64,000 nucleotides of DNA, taken from JAGVYF01 sp041650315. GTDB lineage: Archaea > Nanobdellota > Nanobdellia > Woesearchaeales > JAGVYF01. Made by a program: the position numbers and the translations under genes. Of this stretch, positions 1 through 15,000 are shown in pieces; positions within the stretch are counted from its first letter, which is position 1; every line of letters starts with the position of its first letter. Location of the stretch: NCBI GenBank assembly GCA_041650315.1, contig JBAZLJ010000001.1, positions 1 to 64,000 on the forward strand, read 5' to 3'. Under the pieces are notes generated by a model. It was not told the DNA's origin, made no database searches, and saw only the letters and a list, made by a program, of their open reading frames with translations.

Positions 1-3000
1 TGAATGTGTATGTCGCTCGGTCGTTGGTCCAATTTCTTGGAGCGAATACATTCGGAGAATATGTGTCCTTAGTTTGGAATGTGGTGTTGACGGACCAGCC
101 TACGTTGTTACTGCTGTCACTGCAGTTAACGCCCCAGTTGTAATTGGTACTATTTGTTAATAATGCGAAACTTGTAAAGTTCAATGCAGTGTTCGCTGTC
201 GCTGCTTTGGTTTCATTCTTTGACCAGGTGCCGGTGAAGTTGCCGTACAAAGTACATGTTCCTGTTTCTGAACTGGTTATGCTGAATGTATATGTTGATC
301 TGTCATTGGTCCAGTTTCTTGGAGCGAATACATTTGGTGAGTAGGTATCTGCAGAAATAAAACTAATGTTTTGGGTAGCCCATGCATTATTCTGGCTTAC
401 GTCTGAACAATTCACAGTCCACTTATAGTTAGTATTATTCGCTAGAACTGTGACTGCGGTGAAGTTGAACAATACGTTCGCTGTCACGCTCTTGGTTTCG
501 TTCTTTGACCAAGTGCCAGTCCAATTTCCATATAATGTGCAATTTCCGGATTCGCTGCTGTTAGCGCTGAATATGTATGTGATGCGGTTGGTGGTATAGT
601 TTCTTAGCGAGTCGACTGTTGGTGCAATTATATCTGCGCCCGAAGTGATATTTATTGTTCTGATTTCTGTACTGTTCTCATTTCCGTTTATGTCTTTTGC
701 TGAGCCGTAATATGTGTACGTTCCAACGTCTAATCCTGTTGTCGCATTCTTAGTTTGATTGGCGTAAAAGTGCCATTGCGTGCTGTTGAATTTCTGGAGA
801 TTGGACATATACAATTGCGAAATCTCAGTAGAGGTTAGGCCTTTATTATAGATTCTGACTTCATCTATCATGCCGTTAAACGGCAGAGCAGTATCATCAT
901 TCCACCAGCCTGAACCTATATTGAACTTCTCGTTTATCAAATTGAAATTAGTTCCACATGCACCGGCATCAACTTCTGTAAATGCTGTTTCAACTCCGTT
1001 GATGTATATTTGATTCGCATCCCTAATTGCGGCCCCAGTCTTATTCCTGACTATAGCTATGTGGTTCCAAGAATTAGTAGATATTGTGTTAGTGCTGACA
1101 AAATTACACCATGCATACAAAGCTTGAGGCTTGTTATCGCTGCCTACCGCAAGACCTAATATTGTAGCATGTGCATTAGTTGCTGTCGGGCTAACTAGTA
1201 TTGCAACTCCTTGTGCCGCAGAGCCTTTCCAATAGACCCATGCGGATGCTGTGAATTCCATATCACCGCTGCCCATGCCAGTTAAACCGCCAGCTTTCTG
1301 CAAGTAGCCACTTGTTCCGTCTAATTGCAGACCTCCGCCAAATTTACCTGATTCGTTGACAAATGCATTTCCTTTAGCCAAGGCATTGTTCCTATCCCTT
1401 GAATCTTTCACATAAGTCGAATTCTCACCCAATTCACTTACGTTATCGAAGTTGTACATCAATATTAGGTTGTCATTGTACATCGTATAATTCGTATTAT
1501 TCCAATTGTAGATGAATTGAGATAACTGCGATTCTTGTATGCTGATATTTATTTGCGTTGAGGCTGTGGATAGTGATGTTGCATTATTTGGAGTTGGATC
1601 TACAAATGATAATACTGGGGGCACAGTCTCTAAAGCTATTGAAATTTGCCTTATTCCTGTTGAATTCTCGTTGCCAGATAAGTCTTTTGCGCTACCGTAA
1701 TATGTGTACATACCTACATCCAATCCAGTTGTGGCATTCTTGGATTGATTTACTTGGAAGTACCATTGCGTGCTGTTGAATTTCTGGAGATTGGACATGT
1801 ATAATTGCTGTACTTCAATATCAGAAAGACTTCTATTGAAAATCATGACTTCATCAATCAGTCCGTTATGCGTGTAACCTGCGGACCTATAATTGCCTAT
1901 CCATAGTTTGCTGTTTGAAGCTGACGCTGAACCTAAACCACCGCTGAATGTCGTCAATGGCGTTCCGTCAAGATACAATGTTCCGCTGTCCCCAGCACCA
2001 GCCTTAACCGCAACAAGATTGTACCATCTACTGGTGCTCATGCTGAGCCCAGAATAAGTTCTATAGCTGCCTGAATAGCCCCAATAGAACCCGACATTTG
2101 TTTTGAACTCAATAAAGAAATCCAGAGCACCAAGATCTGCGCCATCTAATAACATATTTCCAACCGCGCCGAAACTATTTGCATAGAACCACATTGAGAT
2201 TGTGTGGGTATCATCTCCTTTCAGAGTATTAGTGTATCCATTTGTAACTTCAATATAATCGCCACTTCCATCGAATGAATATGCGCCACCATACTTGCCG
2301 GATGAATTAAATAATGCATTTACTATTGTACCATTATTGTTGCCTCTGCTTGTATCTATTGCTAATGAAGAAGATTCCCCCAATGCTGCTTGATTGTTTA
2401 AATTGTACATCAAGACTAAGCTATCATTGTAGAACGTGAAATTAGTGTTGTTCCAATTGTAGATGAATTGATTTAGACTTGCTTCTTGTATGCTGATGTT
2501 TACTTGGATGCTAGTGTTGCCTGTGGATGTGCCGTTTGCGTAAGTCGGCGCTTTGAATTCTAATTTTGGAGCAGATGTGTCTGCTGTTGTGAATGTTATG
2601 TTAGTTCCCCTTGCTTGGTTGCTACTTGCATCTGAACAATTGATTCCCCAGGTGTAAGTGTATCCTTCATTGCCGAATGTGATCTGCGTGAAGTTGAATG
2701 CTGTGTTTGCTGTTACGGACTTGGTTTCGTTCTTTAACCACGAACCTACCCAATTTCCATATAGAGTGCACGTTCCTGTTTCACTGCTGACTGCGCTGAA
2801 GTTATATCTGATTCTATTGCTTGTGTAGTTTATTTGATTGTAAATATTCGGAGCGTATGCATCTCCAGAAGTAAAACTAATGTTTTGCGCAGCCCATGCA
2901 TTATTCTGACTTACGTCTGAACAATTCACTGTCCACTTATAATTAGTATTATTCGCTAGAACTGTGACTGCGGTGAAGTTGAATGACCCATTCGCAGTCA

Positions 3001-6000
3001 CACCTTTGGTTTCGTTTTTAATCCAAGTGCCAGTCCAATTTCCATATAATGTGCAATTTCCGGATTCGCTGCTGTTCGCGCTGAATATGTAAGTGATGCG
3101 GTTGGTGGTGTAGTTTCTTAATGAGTCGATGGTTGGCGCGATTGAATCTATACCCGCAATATTTATTGTTCTTGTTTCTGTGCTATTCTCGTTACCATTT
3201 ATGTCTTTTGCTGAGCCGTAATATGTGTACGTTCCTGCATCTAGCCCAGTGGTTGCGTTCTTGGTTTGATTTACCTGGAAGTACCACTGAGTGCTGTTGA
3301 ATTTCTGCAGATTAGACATATAAAGTAACTGTATCTCTGAATAAGACATACTCCTGTTCCAAATGTTTACTTCGTCGATTCTACCTTTGAAACCCTCTGT
3401 CGGCACTCTTGCCCTCCCAATCTCCCATGATGTGTATCCTGGCCCTTTTGCATAAGTGTTTGTATCCTGCTGTTCGATACCATTCACATAAAGTATTATC
3501 ATACCATTACGGACCGTCGCTACTATATGGCTCCAATTGTTGAGAGGAGCTAAAGTCTCACTATATAATGTACCCCCATTATACATGGTGAATATTATAT
3601 TACCGGTTCCTGCATAAGTTATTCTGTTTTGGACATCCCATGGACCAACACTACCCATTATATCCATAGGCGCTGCAAAGTCCGGATTAATCCATAATGA
3701 TATTGTAAATTGAGTCATATTTGAATTATCAGAAACGTTTAAGCATTGGTCAAAACCATTGAATCTGTACGAACCACCATATTTCCCCGATATGTTGAAT
3801 ACCGCATTTACTGAAACAACGGGCAAATTATTATTGCTAATATCTTTCGGAGAAGTCTCATTCTCACCAAGCTCACTTCTGTTATTGAAATTAAGCATCA
3901 GTACCAAACTATCGTTATAGAACGTGTAATTTGTGTTGTTCCAATTGTAGATGAATTGTGATAATTGCGATCCTTGCATACTGATATTGACTTGGATGCT
4001 GGTATTCTGTGTCGATGATGCGTTCGCATATGTCGGAGCTACGAAAGCGATTACTGGCGGACCTTTTCCGGTTGTGAAGCTGATGTTGGATGCGGCCCAT
4101 GCATAGTTGCCATAAACATCGGAGCAGTTGACTGTCCATTGATAGTTGTTTATGTCGCCGCCTAAAACTAAACTAGTGAAGTTGAATGGGTTGCTTGCTG
4201 CAACAGAAATAGTTTCTTTAGCTGACCATGAAGTCCAGTTGCCGTATAAGGAGCATGTGCCTGTTTCTCTTGACTGCGCGGAGAAAGTATATGTGACTTT
4301 ATCATTGGTGTAGTTGATTAGATTTGTTACATTTGTCGGAGTTACGTCTGTGACATTGAAGCTTGAACTTACATTATTCGCGTTGCCCCAAGTGTCGTTG
4401 ACATACACTGTGTAGTTGGTCATCTGGCTGAATGTGTCATTCACTGGGATTTCGATTGACCATATCGTGCCCGATAATAAAGATAGGAAGCCCCTCCATA
4501 GAATATTCCCCGCTTCAGCTATAGTCTGCCAGACAATAACCCATACTCTGTCTATCGGAGTGTCTGAGCTGATGTTGACATATAATGTAGAATTCTCTCC
4601 AGTGAATACGGAATTCGGTACGTTGCCAGCATAATTCGTTATGTTTATTACCGAAACATTCACTGATGTTACATCGTATACCATTCTAGTTGTTGAATTT
4701 ATCTGTACGCCGTAATCGTAGCCATCGTATGGTGTTACGCCGAATGTCACGTTTGTTCCTGCATTGAATGTGGTTGTGAAGTTAGGTATTGTGTGATTTG
4801 CTCCGTTGTTATCTATCTGGCCGTAGAATGTCATGTTGTAAAGTTCGCTGATTTCTTCTTTGGTAAGACTTTTATTCCATATCTTGACCTCATCAATTGA
4901 GCCGTTGAAATATCTAGTAGACACTACTGGGTCATAGCCCACTTTAAATACTGAATCAAGAGTTTGCTCAGAATGATTTATCATATTAGTGGCTGAATAC
5001 ATACCAGAACTATTGAATAGATAGATAATTGCTTGAGTCCTATTGATGGACAATACTACAAAATTCCATTCATTGAAATTTATGCCCATGCCTGAAGCCC
5101 AAGTCCAGGTAGATATAGCTTCTCCATTCCAAGTATATGCTAATTGTCCATTAACATTATTGGTGTGAAGACCAACTGACTGACTAGCGTCCCGTGAATA
5201 GACTATAGCACTATATTGATTAGTAGGTCTTCCTTTTACCCATGCGGATATACTGAAATTAGCGGTGATAATATTCAATGCGGGTATCTCCACATAATCG
5301 CCTGAACCATTGAAATTGTATGCACCTTTAATTTTGCCACTTACATTCTGTAACAATTTAGTTGTAGTACCATGGAAATTGCCTGCAGAGTCTCTTGCAT
5401 TCTCGTCAAATTTCAAGTATACCATTAAGCTAGGGTCTTTCCAAGCGTTTGTTCCATTAATGTACCATTCGTAAACTGTTGTATTCTCCCTGTGGCCATC
5501 TATATCATTGTAATCCCATGTCGCGGAATATGATATTGCTGTGTTGTTCAATGAGATTGGTTTGAATGTGACGTTGCCTGCTATCGGCGGCGTGTTCAGT
5601 GTTGTTAATTCTGTTGAATTCATTGGCACGCCGAATTGCCAATTGTCGTTAGGTTCAATCATCAGCTTGACTGTTGTGTTCTTGTTAATGGTGGATTCAT
5701 CTAATGAATATAATGGGCGAGAGAGGTTGTAGAGATTACTAATCTCGGATTGGCTTAATACTCTATCCCATATCGCGATTTCATCAAGCGTGCTATTATA
5801 ATAATAATCTGTATATGACGACCATTTGCCAATATACCAATTAGTTCCTGCCTGAATTAATTTAGTTGCTTGAGTGCCTATAACCCCTGCATCCAAATAA
5901 AGAGCAGTAAGATTTGCACTCGCATTATAAGTCAATGTTATATGATGCCAACCATTATTCAAGGTCAAGCCCGTTATAGTCTTACGGGTATATGTACCTA

Positions 6001-9000
6001 TACCATCGCCTATAAATGCCTCTATCCTATCCGAATTTGTCCTAGTAAGTGCCATACCACAATAATTTCCATTTACGCTATTTAGATTTGAAAGAATACC
6101 ATAGATACCATTCATGCCCTTATCAGATTTCACCCACGCTGAATATGTAAAACTGGTGTCATTACCGAAATTCAATTTTGTACCCGGGGATACCTGGGCA
6201 TACCCTATTTGTCCATTGAAATCCAATCCCCCATTATAGATTGAATTATTCGTCCAATTGGCATTGTAATTCCTTACCCCGTCATTACCACCAATTGCGT
6301 CTTTCACTGTATTTCCCGCACCTTCATCGAAGTGCCATAACGCAACTGGCGGATTAAGGACTTCGCCGTAGTTCATCATCTCAGATTCTTGTTTTATTTC
6401 CTGAGCTGATAATGTGCGGTTCCAAAATTTCATCTCGTCTAATTTACCTAAGAAAGTGTACGATGTTGTGCTGAAAGCACCAATCAATACACTCGCCCCA
6501 TAACTGGTAGAATACCCCTGAGTTTCTGCAATAGATCCTACAAAGTTACCATCAATATACCCATAAACCAACACATTATCGCCAGATACATTCCATGAGA
6601 AAGTATAATGATGCCATTCATTTAATTTAACTGCATCATTATTTGACAATAACGATGTTTTTTGTTGGCCAGTACTATTAGCGTAAGAAATAAACATATC
6701 GTATCCGTTAAACGAAATATAATAATTTCCGCTAACTAAACTAAAAGGCATATTATGCCCACTGCCCATTGTGGAGTTTGGATTTGCCCAGAACGAGATT
6801 GTCTTATTAGGTACTGCGAAAGGAGTTGATGAACTCACTTGTATATATGTGCCGCTTGTATTCAATAAGTCTAAACCGGATTTGATTTTTGCGGAATTAT
6901 TTGCCAACAATCCTTTAGATGTTGTTGCATGATTTGAACCGGCTGAATCGAGATAATTATTGTCGAACTTCCAATAAGCCACTAAAGAATTATCTCTCCA
7001 TGCTTCCGTTCCATTTAGATACCAGGTGTAGACGGATCTATTCTGTGCGTCTGAATCTGGGTCTGAATAAGACCACATTGCGGACGGATAATTGTTGGTG
7101 TATAATGTATATGGAGTGATGTTGACGTTTGTTACTATTGGATATCTATTGGCAGTGAAGTTGCCTGAGAAGTTTCCTACATTTCTCAATGTGTCATTCG
7201 CATAGATTGTGTAATTCACTACGCCACCGAATGAGTTGTTGACTGGAACTTGGATTGACCAGATTCCATCTAATAGCGTCCCTGAAATTAATGACAGGAA
7301 TCCTTGCCACAATATGTTTCCTGCAGAGGCTATCGTCTGCCAGACCACAATCCAAACTTTGTCAACTGCAGTGTCTGTGGTGATGTTGATGTAGAACGTC
7401 GCATTATCTCCGGACAATACTGGGTTTGTATGCGTGATTAATGCGCCGGTTATACCTGTAATGTTGATTAATGTCACATTTGGCGGAGTCGCGTCAACTG
7501 TGAATGTAACCAAATCCATGTGCGTATCATTATCATGCGAACTATTTGCATATATCCTCAAAATATTCGTTCCGTTGCCCAATCCGGTTATTGTAAGATT
7601 ATTAGCGCAGCCAGGGATTGTTGTATTCACACCGCCGTTTATGCTGTATTTGCAAGCGCCGATTCCTGAATAGTCCAATGCTGAGAAATTGACTGGAATA
7701 CTTGTTCCGTATTTCACGTTATCCAATGGATAATAGATATTGACTGTGACTTCATCGAAGTACAAGTTAGGATTTCTATCCAAACTTATTTTCTGCGCAT
7801 CTGATAATCTGCCGCCAGCGGTGTGTGTCATCTTAGGATTTGTGTAATATGTGAATAATGCGTCGAAATCGGATATGCCGTCGCCGTTACTGTCTGTTGA
7901 TTGAAGTGTAGCGTTATCAGGCAGGTTGAATATAACAAACGCCTGTTGGTACTTGTTGAATATCTGGTTGTTCCACTGGCCGTGGTTGTAGAGGACTATA
8001 TCATAAATCGAATCGCTGCCGGTATCTACATCAAAGTTCGCAGCGTATCCTACTTTTAAAGTCTGGTTGTACGGCGAGAAGAATTTGGCTTTGTCTATAT
8101 CTGTTGAATTAGGCACGCTAACTTCTGTAGTTATTGATGTGCCGTTAAGGCATCCGCCCACGCCTGATTCTGGGCCCCATTCAGCAGTCGTATCATTATA
8201 TAATTTCAAACATGCATAATCGAATTCGACCGGCTGGATGTAGCCGTAATAATCAGACCACCATTCGTTCATCTGCCAGTGTCTGTAATAATAGCTATTG
8301 ATATTGTTGTTCGGAGTATAATTGTATTCCCAATAATAGATTGTGAACAGATAACAGTTCCTACCAGTGTTGTTGTAGGCGCCGATACCTGCATCAGTGT
8401 TTGTGAAATTATATTCCATGAAATTAGGTATAAGTCTACCTGTGTCCCTGTTGACTCCGTTCGTGACACCGCCTGCGAATAATCCGCCCCTGTCGTATTT
8501 GGAGCCTACCATATCCGGGTCCATATCAGGAGTACCAAATGTTATGACACTCATGCAGTCGAACACGTTACCGCCGTTCTCCATACAATAGGTCAACGCA
8601 TCAGTCTGGTATGTAAGATAATCAGTATATGTTATTGTGTAATCTATTGACTGCTTAGGACTATTGAAGTAGACATATTTTGTATCGTCCCTTCTCAAGC
8701 CAGTCCTGTTCCTTTCCAATGCGGGTTTGGTCCAGTTCAATGCGACATATCCGGAGTTATTGATTATGTACATGGTCTGCCATGTTGCGGGGAGATTGTC
8801 TATCCTCCTATATTGCATTGCGCTGTCCGGGTCTTTTGTCAACGTGTAATTCGTCCATGCTGTTCCGTTCCACCATCTTGCAGTGAGATTGCCGTAAATG
8901 GATAGTCCTGATTCTATCCAAACCCAATTCTCTTCCTGGTATGAACCTTCTCTCATACCAGATTGATTGTAACAAGGTGTTGTGCCGATTCCGTTCGGGC

Positions 9001-12000
9001 AATATTCCCTGTACCTGTAATCCAAATCGCCTTCATCGAAATTTCCAACAAAGAAGTCTTGGACTGGCATTATCTCGTGAACATATACTGCGCTGTAGCC
9101 GGTGTAATTTCCTACAGCTTTGACTCTGTAGCTGTACTGTCTTCCGTAAATGACTGGAATTGTGTAACAGAATGTGCCTGTGCTTGTTTTTACTGTTACT
9201 GCAGTTTCGCTGAAATCTGAAGATAGTTCATTCCAATACTGGATTGATACGTTCACTGGGTTGTGGCCATTTAAACTTGTTAGATTGCCGCAGACTCTTA
9301 CGTTTTCTTTTGACCTATTTTCAGTGTAGTTCAAGATAACTGATGACGGAACTACATATTCTGTTCCTAACAAGAAACTGCCTGTCGCTGTTGAGTTGCC
9401 TATTGAGCCGGACGAGAGTACTTCGTAATAATAAGTCGTGTTTGTATTTAGATTGGTCAAAGGTATCAATGGGTGCGTAGTTATCATGTCCCAGGTCTTG
9501 TTCGTGGTGTATGTGACTGTCCAATTCATGAGATTAGGAGTATCTACGTCCAAGAATGTGATTGAATAAGGTATCCTAGTGGCATTGATTGTGTAATTCA
9601 TGTTATATGCCCCCGTAGTACAAGTCACATTCAATAAAGTAATATAATCTGCTCCATGCACTGCTAAATCTCTCAATGATTCAACGTTGCCTGGAATGTT
9701 ATAGAAACGTTCTGTGACGTTCTTGTATTCAAATGCTCTTGTGCTCTGGAAGAACCATGGGTTGGTAGCGTACTTGACCTGATTGTTAGCTATCTGGTCA
9801 ACAGTCCATGTTATGTTTGTGGATGTTGCTGTCCTCCCATAACTATCATTCACATTCGAGATTACCGGAAGATCTTGATATGGAGTCTCTTTATTGTCCA
9901 TGGTATAATAAGGAGTGGCGATTGTGTAAGATACAACTGATTCGTTCGCTGCTGCTTGCGGATAGCCATAATACATCCAGAGCTTGACATCATAATCACC
10001 ATCTAGACCTGATTTGTATGATTGATTGTTATCATCGAAATGATTGGATTGCACCAATATGTCCGCTCTTGATGCGAACATCCACGTTATCATTGATTCG
10101 TAGAAGTATGACGAAATATCATTGTTCTCATATACAAATGTCCAGGCCTTGCTAGTCTGGTTCATACAATAAGTGTCTGCGTAAGGTATGCTGTAGTTCT
10201 GCACTGTTTTAAATTCCAGATTAGTTCCGCCAAAGCATGCGCTCGGTATCTCGCTGTCCCAGTACCAGTTTCCTACATAGAGTCTTAATAATGATGATGT
10301 CTTTGCACCCGCTGGGATTGTGTAGTTGTACCATTGCGTGCCGAACAATCCTGCCTGGCTAGGGATACATCTTGATGCCCAATCTGCATCGTGGCAGTAA
10401 GTCGTGTTATCATAGCTGCCCACATACATTGTTGAGTCAGGTATGGTTTGAGTGGTTGAACCGCCTGTGCCTGCGATGTTCCACTCTTTTATGTCGTATG
10501 GAAGCACATTTTGTGATTGGTAATCTGTGAATCTTATATCATTGCCATTGGTGTAGTTCAACGTGTCGAAGTCTGGATAAGTTGACCATAGCGCAGTCCT
10601 TTGGAAATTTTCGTCTGTTAAAGATATGTTGAGTACTCCTGTTTCTGTATCTGCTGAGATTTGACTGGAGTCTATTGTTATGAGTCTCCTGTACAACCAA
10701 TTGGTGAGTTGAGGATGCCAGCCAGAAGTCCTGAAATATGATTCTCCATATTCGCCTTCATAGCCAGTGACACCTTGCTGCCATCTTAATTTGTATTCTG
10801 TGTCTGGATCCAAACTTGTGAATGTACCATTATTATTCGTCACGAACAGAACTGCTTGAAGATCAAATGCGACTGTCTGCTCGTTGAGGTTGTAGATGTA
10901 TAGCGAGGTCCAGTTGCCTGCGATGGAGTTATCCCATCTGAGTAGAACGGATGTCCTGTTGATATCCTCAAATCTGAGATTCTTTAGATTGGGTTCTTCT
11001 ATTGTTATTGTGAAATTGCCTGTTCTGATTGTGTTGCCTGCCCAGTCAGTGAGGTCATAGAACCATGTGTAGACACCATTGATTAAGTTGACTAATGCGC
11101 CTATCACTCCGCTTGTAAGTCTACTGAGGTATGTCAATGTGATATTGTAGTATAGTCCTGTGCTGTTGTAGACATACAATGTAGCATTTCTCAAACCGAA
11201 TGAATCTGTGAAATTTACTGACAGATTCTGTGATGGATTGCCCCATCTACTCGCGTTTGCTGGCCCGTATAGATTGGCTGAGACATTCTGCAGGTCTATG
11301 AACAACGTTCTTCTCTCTGTGCTGTTCTCGTTGTTCGCCTGGTCTCTTGCGGAAGCGTAGTATGTGTACTGGCTGTGTTCTAATCCAGTAGTTGCGTTCT
11401 TGGATTGATTTGAGTAGAAGTACCACTGCGTGCTGTTGAATTTCTGGAGATTGGATATGTATAACTGTTGAATCTCATTGTATGATAAAGATCTATTCCA
11501 CATACGGACTTCGTCGATTGATCCGTTGAAGAACCCACTTATTGATGGAGTTACAGTACCTATCGTTAAATCCCTGCTTAAATCGATGTTTGGATTCGAC
11601 CCGGCAGTAGCGTGTGGGGGTTCAGTCAAATTAATGCCATCAACAAAAATCTGAAGACTTGCTGCAATAGTGCCATATTTCACAATTGTGATGAAGTGCC
11701 ATTTACCATCATGTACATCTATTATTGATTTGTTGTATACTCTTGCATCCTGATAATTAGTAGGGAAACTCTGTGCAGTCCAGAAATATAACATCGCACC
11801 AGCACCACTACTATTTTGAGCACTTCTTAGGTACCAACCATTATCCGCTCCATCACTACGAGCTATAATATACGCGCCATTTTTGTTCGTTGTCTGATTG
11901 TATTGTTTTATCCATAATGTGACTGCAAATTGCCCCGAGCCTACATTGAGATTGGCGTTGTTAGTTATGTTTATGTAATCATTCACTCCGTCGAATGAAT

Positions 12001-15000
12001 ATGCTCCACCATATCTTCCGTTTGGTGTCCATGTTGCGCCTGAGACTACTGCATTATTGCCTTTATTGGATGTATCTTTGACAATTGTAGATGATTCGCC
12101 TAACTCTGTGACATTCTCGAAGTTATACATAAATAACAAACTGCTATTGTAGATTGTTGTGTTCGTGTTGTTCCAGTTCCAAATAAACTGAGTCATGTTC
12201 TGCTCTGTTACGCTGATGTTTATATCAGCCCATCTTGTTGTTGTTATTGTAGCGTTTGTCACTGATGAAGAAGTGAATGACAATAATGGTGGAATGTTGT
12301 CTAAGACTGTAAACGATATGTTGGAGCCTTCTGCTATAAGTCCAGTTGAATCTGAGCAATTAACATTCCATATGTAAGTAGAGCCGTCTGTCGGGAAAGT
12401 TAGGGAAGTGAAGTTTATTGCCGTGCCGGTCTTTGTCTCAATCTGACGGAAGACTCCCGAAGTTGTCCAATTGACTGCACCTTCAGTGTAAGCAGTATAA
12501 TCTGGACCGCCAGTTATAGAATAGATGTATGTCTTCACTCTGAACAAGCTACCAGTTAATCCCGCTGATGGAATTACCACATTCGATAAATCAAACCCTT
12601 CGGGTATTCTCTTAGAAGTCAAGTTTTCCCAATTATTTGATGAATAATTCCAATACATGATTAATTCATCGCAACCATTACCAGGGTTAACTGCATCTGC
12701 GCACCATATAGAATAATTCCACACTGCGGAAGTTGTGCCTGAAGGAATCGTGAAATTCTCAAATACTATTCCAGTAGTCATAGCCGCACTAGACTGGCCA
12801 GTTACCCAATTTTGATCTGTACCACCACTGCAGTCTCCAGAAGCAGGGTTTTCGCATGAAAAAGCAGTTGCTTGATCAATTACATATGAATAAGGCATAT
12901 CGCCGTACAATGTGCATGTGCCCGCTGTTGTAGTTGTGGCTGAGAAGATGTATGTCGTCCTGTCGTTGGTGTAATTGACCTGCGACTGGATATTAAACAA
13001 TACATCATAGCCGATTGTGACTTTTGATAATTCAGGTGTTACATTTCCGTCGCCTTCGAAGTATGCTTTGTACTGGAAATATGTGTTGTTGGCTAGTGGT
13101 CTTAGGTCTAGATAGGTTGTGTTTGTTGTTGATACTGAATATGATTCTCCTTCGCAGAGTGCATCATCGCATGAACGCGCGGTGATGTTGAGCTTGGTTA
13201 AGCCCCTTCTATAAATATTCCAAATCTCTGTAGCCGATAGAGAACGATTCCAAATTGCGACTTCGTCGATGGTGCCGTTCCAGTATCTATTCAGTGAAGA
13301 ATCACCGCCTATAACTACTTCATTAGCTCCGTTCTGTAATGTACCTTGCTTGGTGGGAGTGCCTTCTCGAAGCCCATTAACATATATCAAAGCATGAGTA
13401 CCATTATAATTACCAACAACAAAATACCATTGGTTATCATTTAGAGAGGTAGTACTTGCTGAAGACTGCCAAGTGCCATTATTTGTCCAAAAACTAATAG
13501 TAGATGATGAAGTTACTGATGAACTGAATTCTAATGACCACTCATTGCCGGGTTTTCTTATGACTGGAGCATAATTCCGGTTAGTAGTTCCAAATCTAGG
13601 ATAAACCCATGCACCCACAGTCAATGCTGTACTCTGATCTAAGCTGGCACTATTGCTTGCGTTCACGTAATCGTTTACACCATCAAATAAGTATGCCCCT
13701 CCGAATTTGCCGGAAATATTAGCCACACCATTCCTTGTTATACCATTATTGCCAGTTCCTGAAGAGTCAAGGGCATTACCATTAAAATGCATAAGAAGAA
13801 CGTTGCCTGTCATGTTTGCACCCAAACTAGCTATGTCAACTCCTTTAGAATTTGGCAGTTCTTGTCCCGAATAATTGTATGACGTAACTAACGTCAGATT
13901 CTTCCAGTGCGGCGTTGTGGATGCCTCGAATATACGGGATTCGTAATAACCTTGATCAATGTATGTTGATTTCTGGCGATTGTAGATGGTCGCTATTTCT
14001 GTTGCTGGTAGAGAGCGATTCCAGACTGCGAATTCGTCAAGTTCTCCGCATTGCTGATTGCCCCCTGTGACATAATTACCTATACTGGAAAGCATTTGAT
14101 TATTTATCCTTGAGGCTGAAGTGCCCACATAGCTTCCATCAACATAAAATAATGTGGAAGACCCTGAAGCAGTTGTAGCTATATGGTGCCATCCAGTCAA
14201 AGAGCTCGTAACATAACCGGATGAATAAAATGCGCCATTAAAGCACCCCAAATAATCGCTGGAATTGATTAGTATATGGTGATATGTTCCGCCGTTTGTT
14301 GAAGCTATAGTTCTCCATCCCGCAGTTGTTGTCGGCAGGGGGAATAATTTCCAGACTGAAATAGAGTACTGTGTTGAGGTGTTTATTCCTGAGAAGGTAA
14401 TTACCGATCCAGGGACTGTAAAATTAAATCCGCCATTGAATTTACCGGTTTGATTTGTTGCATTGACTGCAACCCCATTATAACCTGAACCAGAACTATC
14501 TAGCGCATTGCCGTTGAAGTGCCATAATCCGACGTTGCCGGTCATGTTCACATATCCATCATTTGCTTTATTGTTTGGCAATTCCTGTAGGCTGTCGTTG
14601 TCTTCCAAAGAGACGTTAGTTGCTGTTAGATGTGTGTAGTTGTATCTGCCTAAATCCCATCCGGAGAAAGTCTGATTATCTGTCCATGTTTTCGAACCTT
14701 CACTGTCAAATACTAATGCTGCCCAGTGGAAGAAGCCGTCAACGAGCATGTGGTAGAGTGATAGAGTTGTGTCTATCACTGACGTTACTATGCCGGCGCC
14801 GGTGAGTGCCATTGTTGTGCCCAGCTGCCAGACACCTAATAGGTCGTGGTAGATTGTGATGTTCCTTACGGAATTATCTGTGATATTGACGAAGAATGTG
14901 TTTGTCTCGCCGATGTTGTATGAGTTGTTGCCGGTCAATGGCGAGATTACTGCCAGAATTGGAGGGATGTCGATTGAGTTCACTCTTAGGTCTGTTCTGT

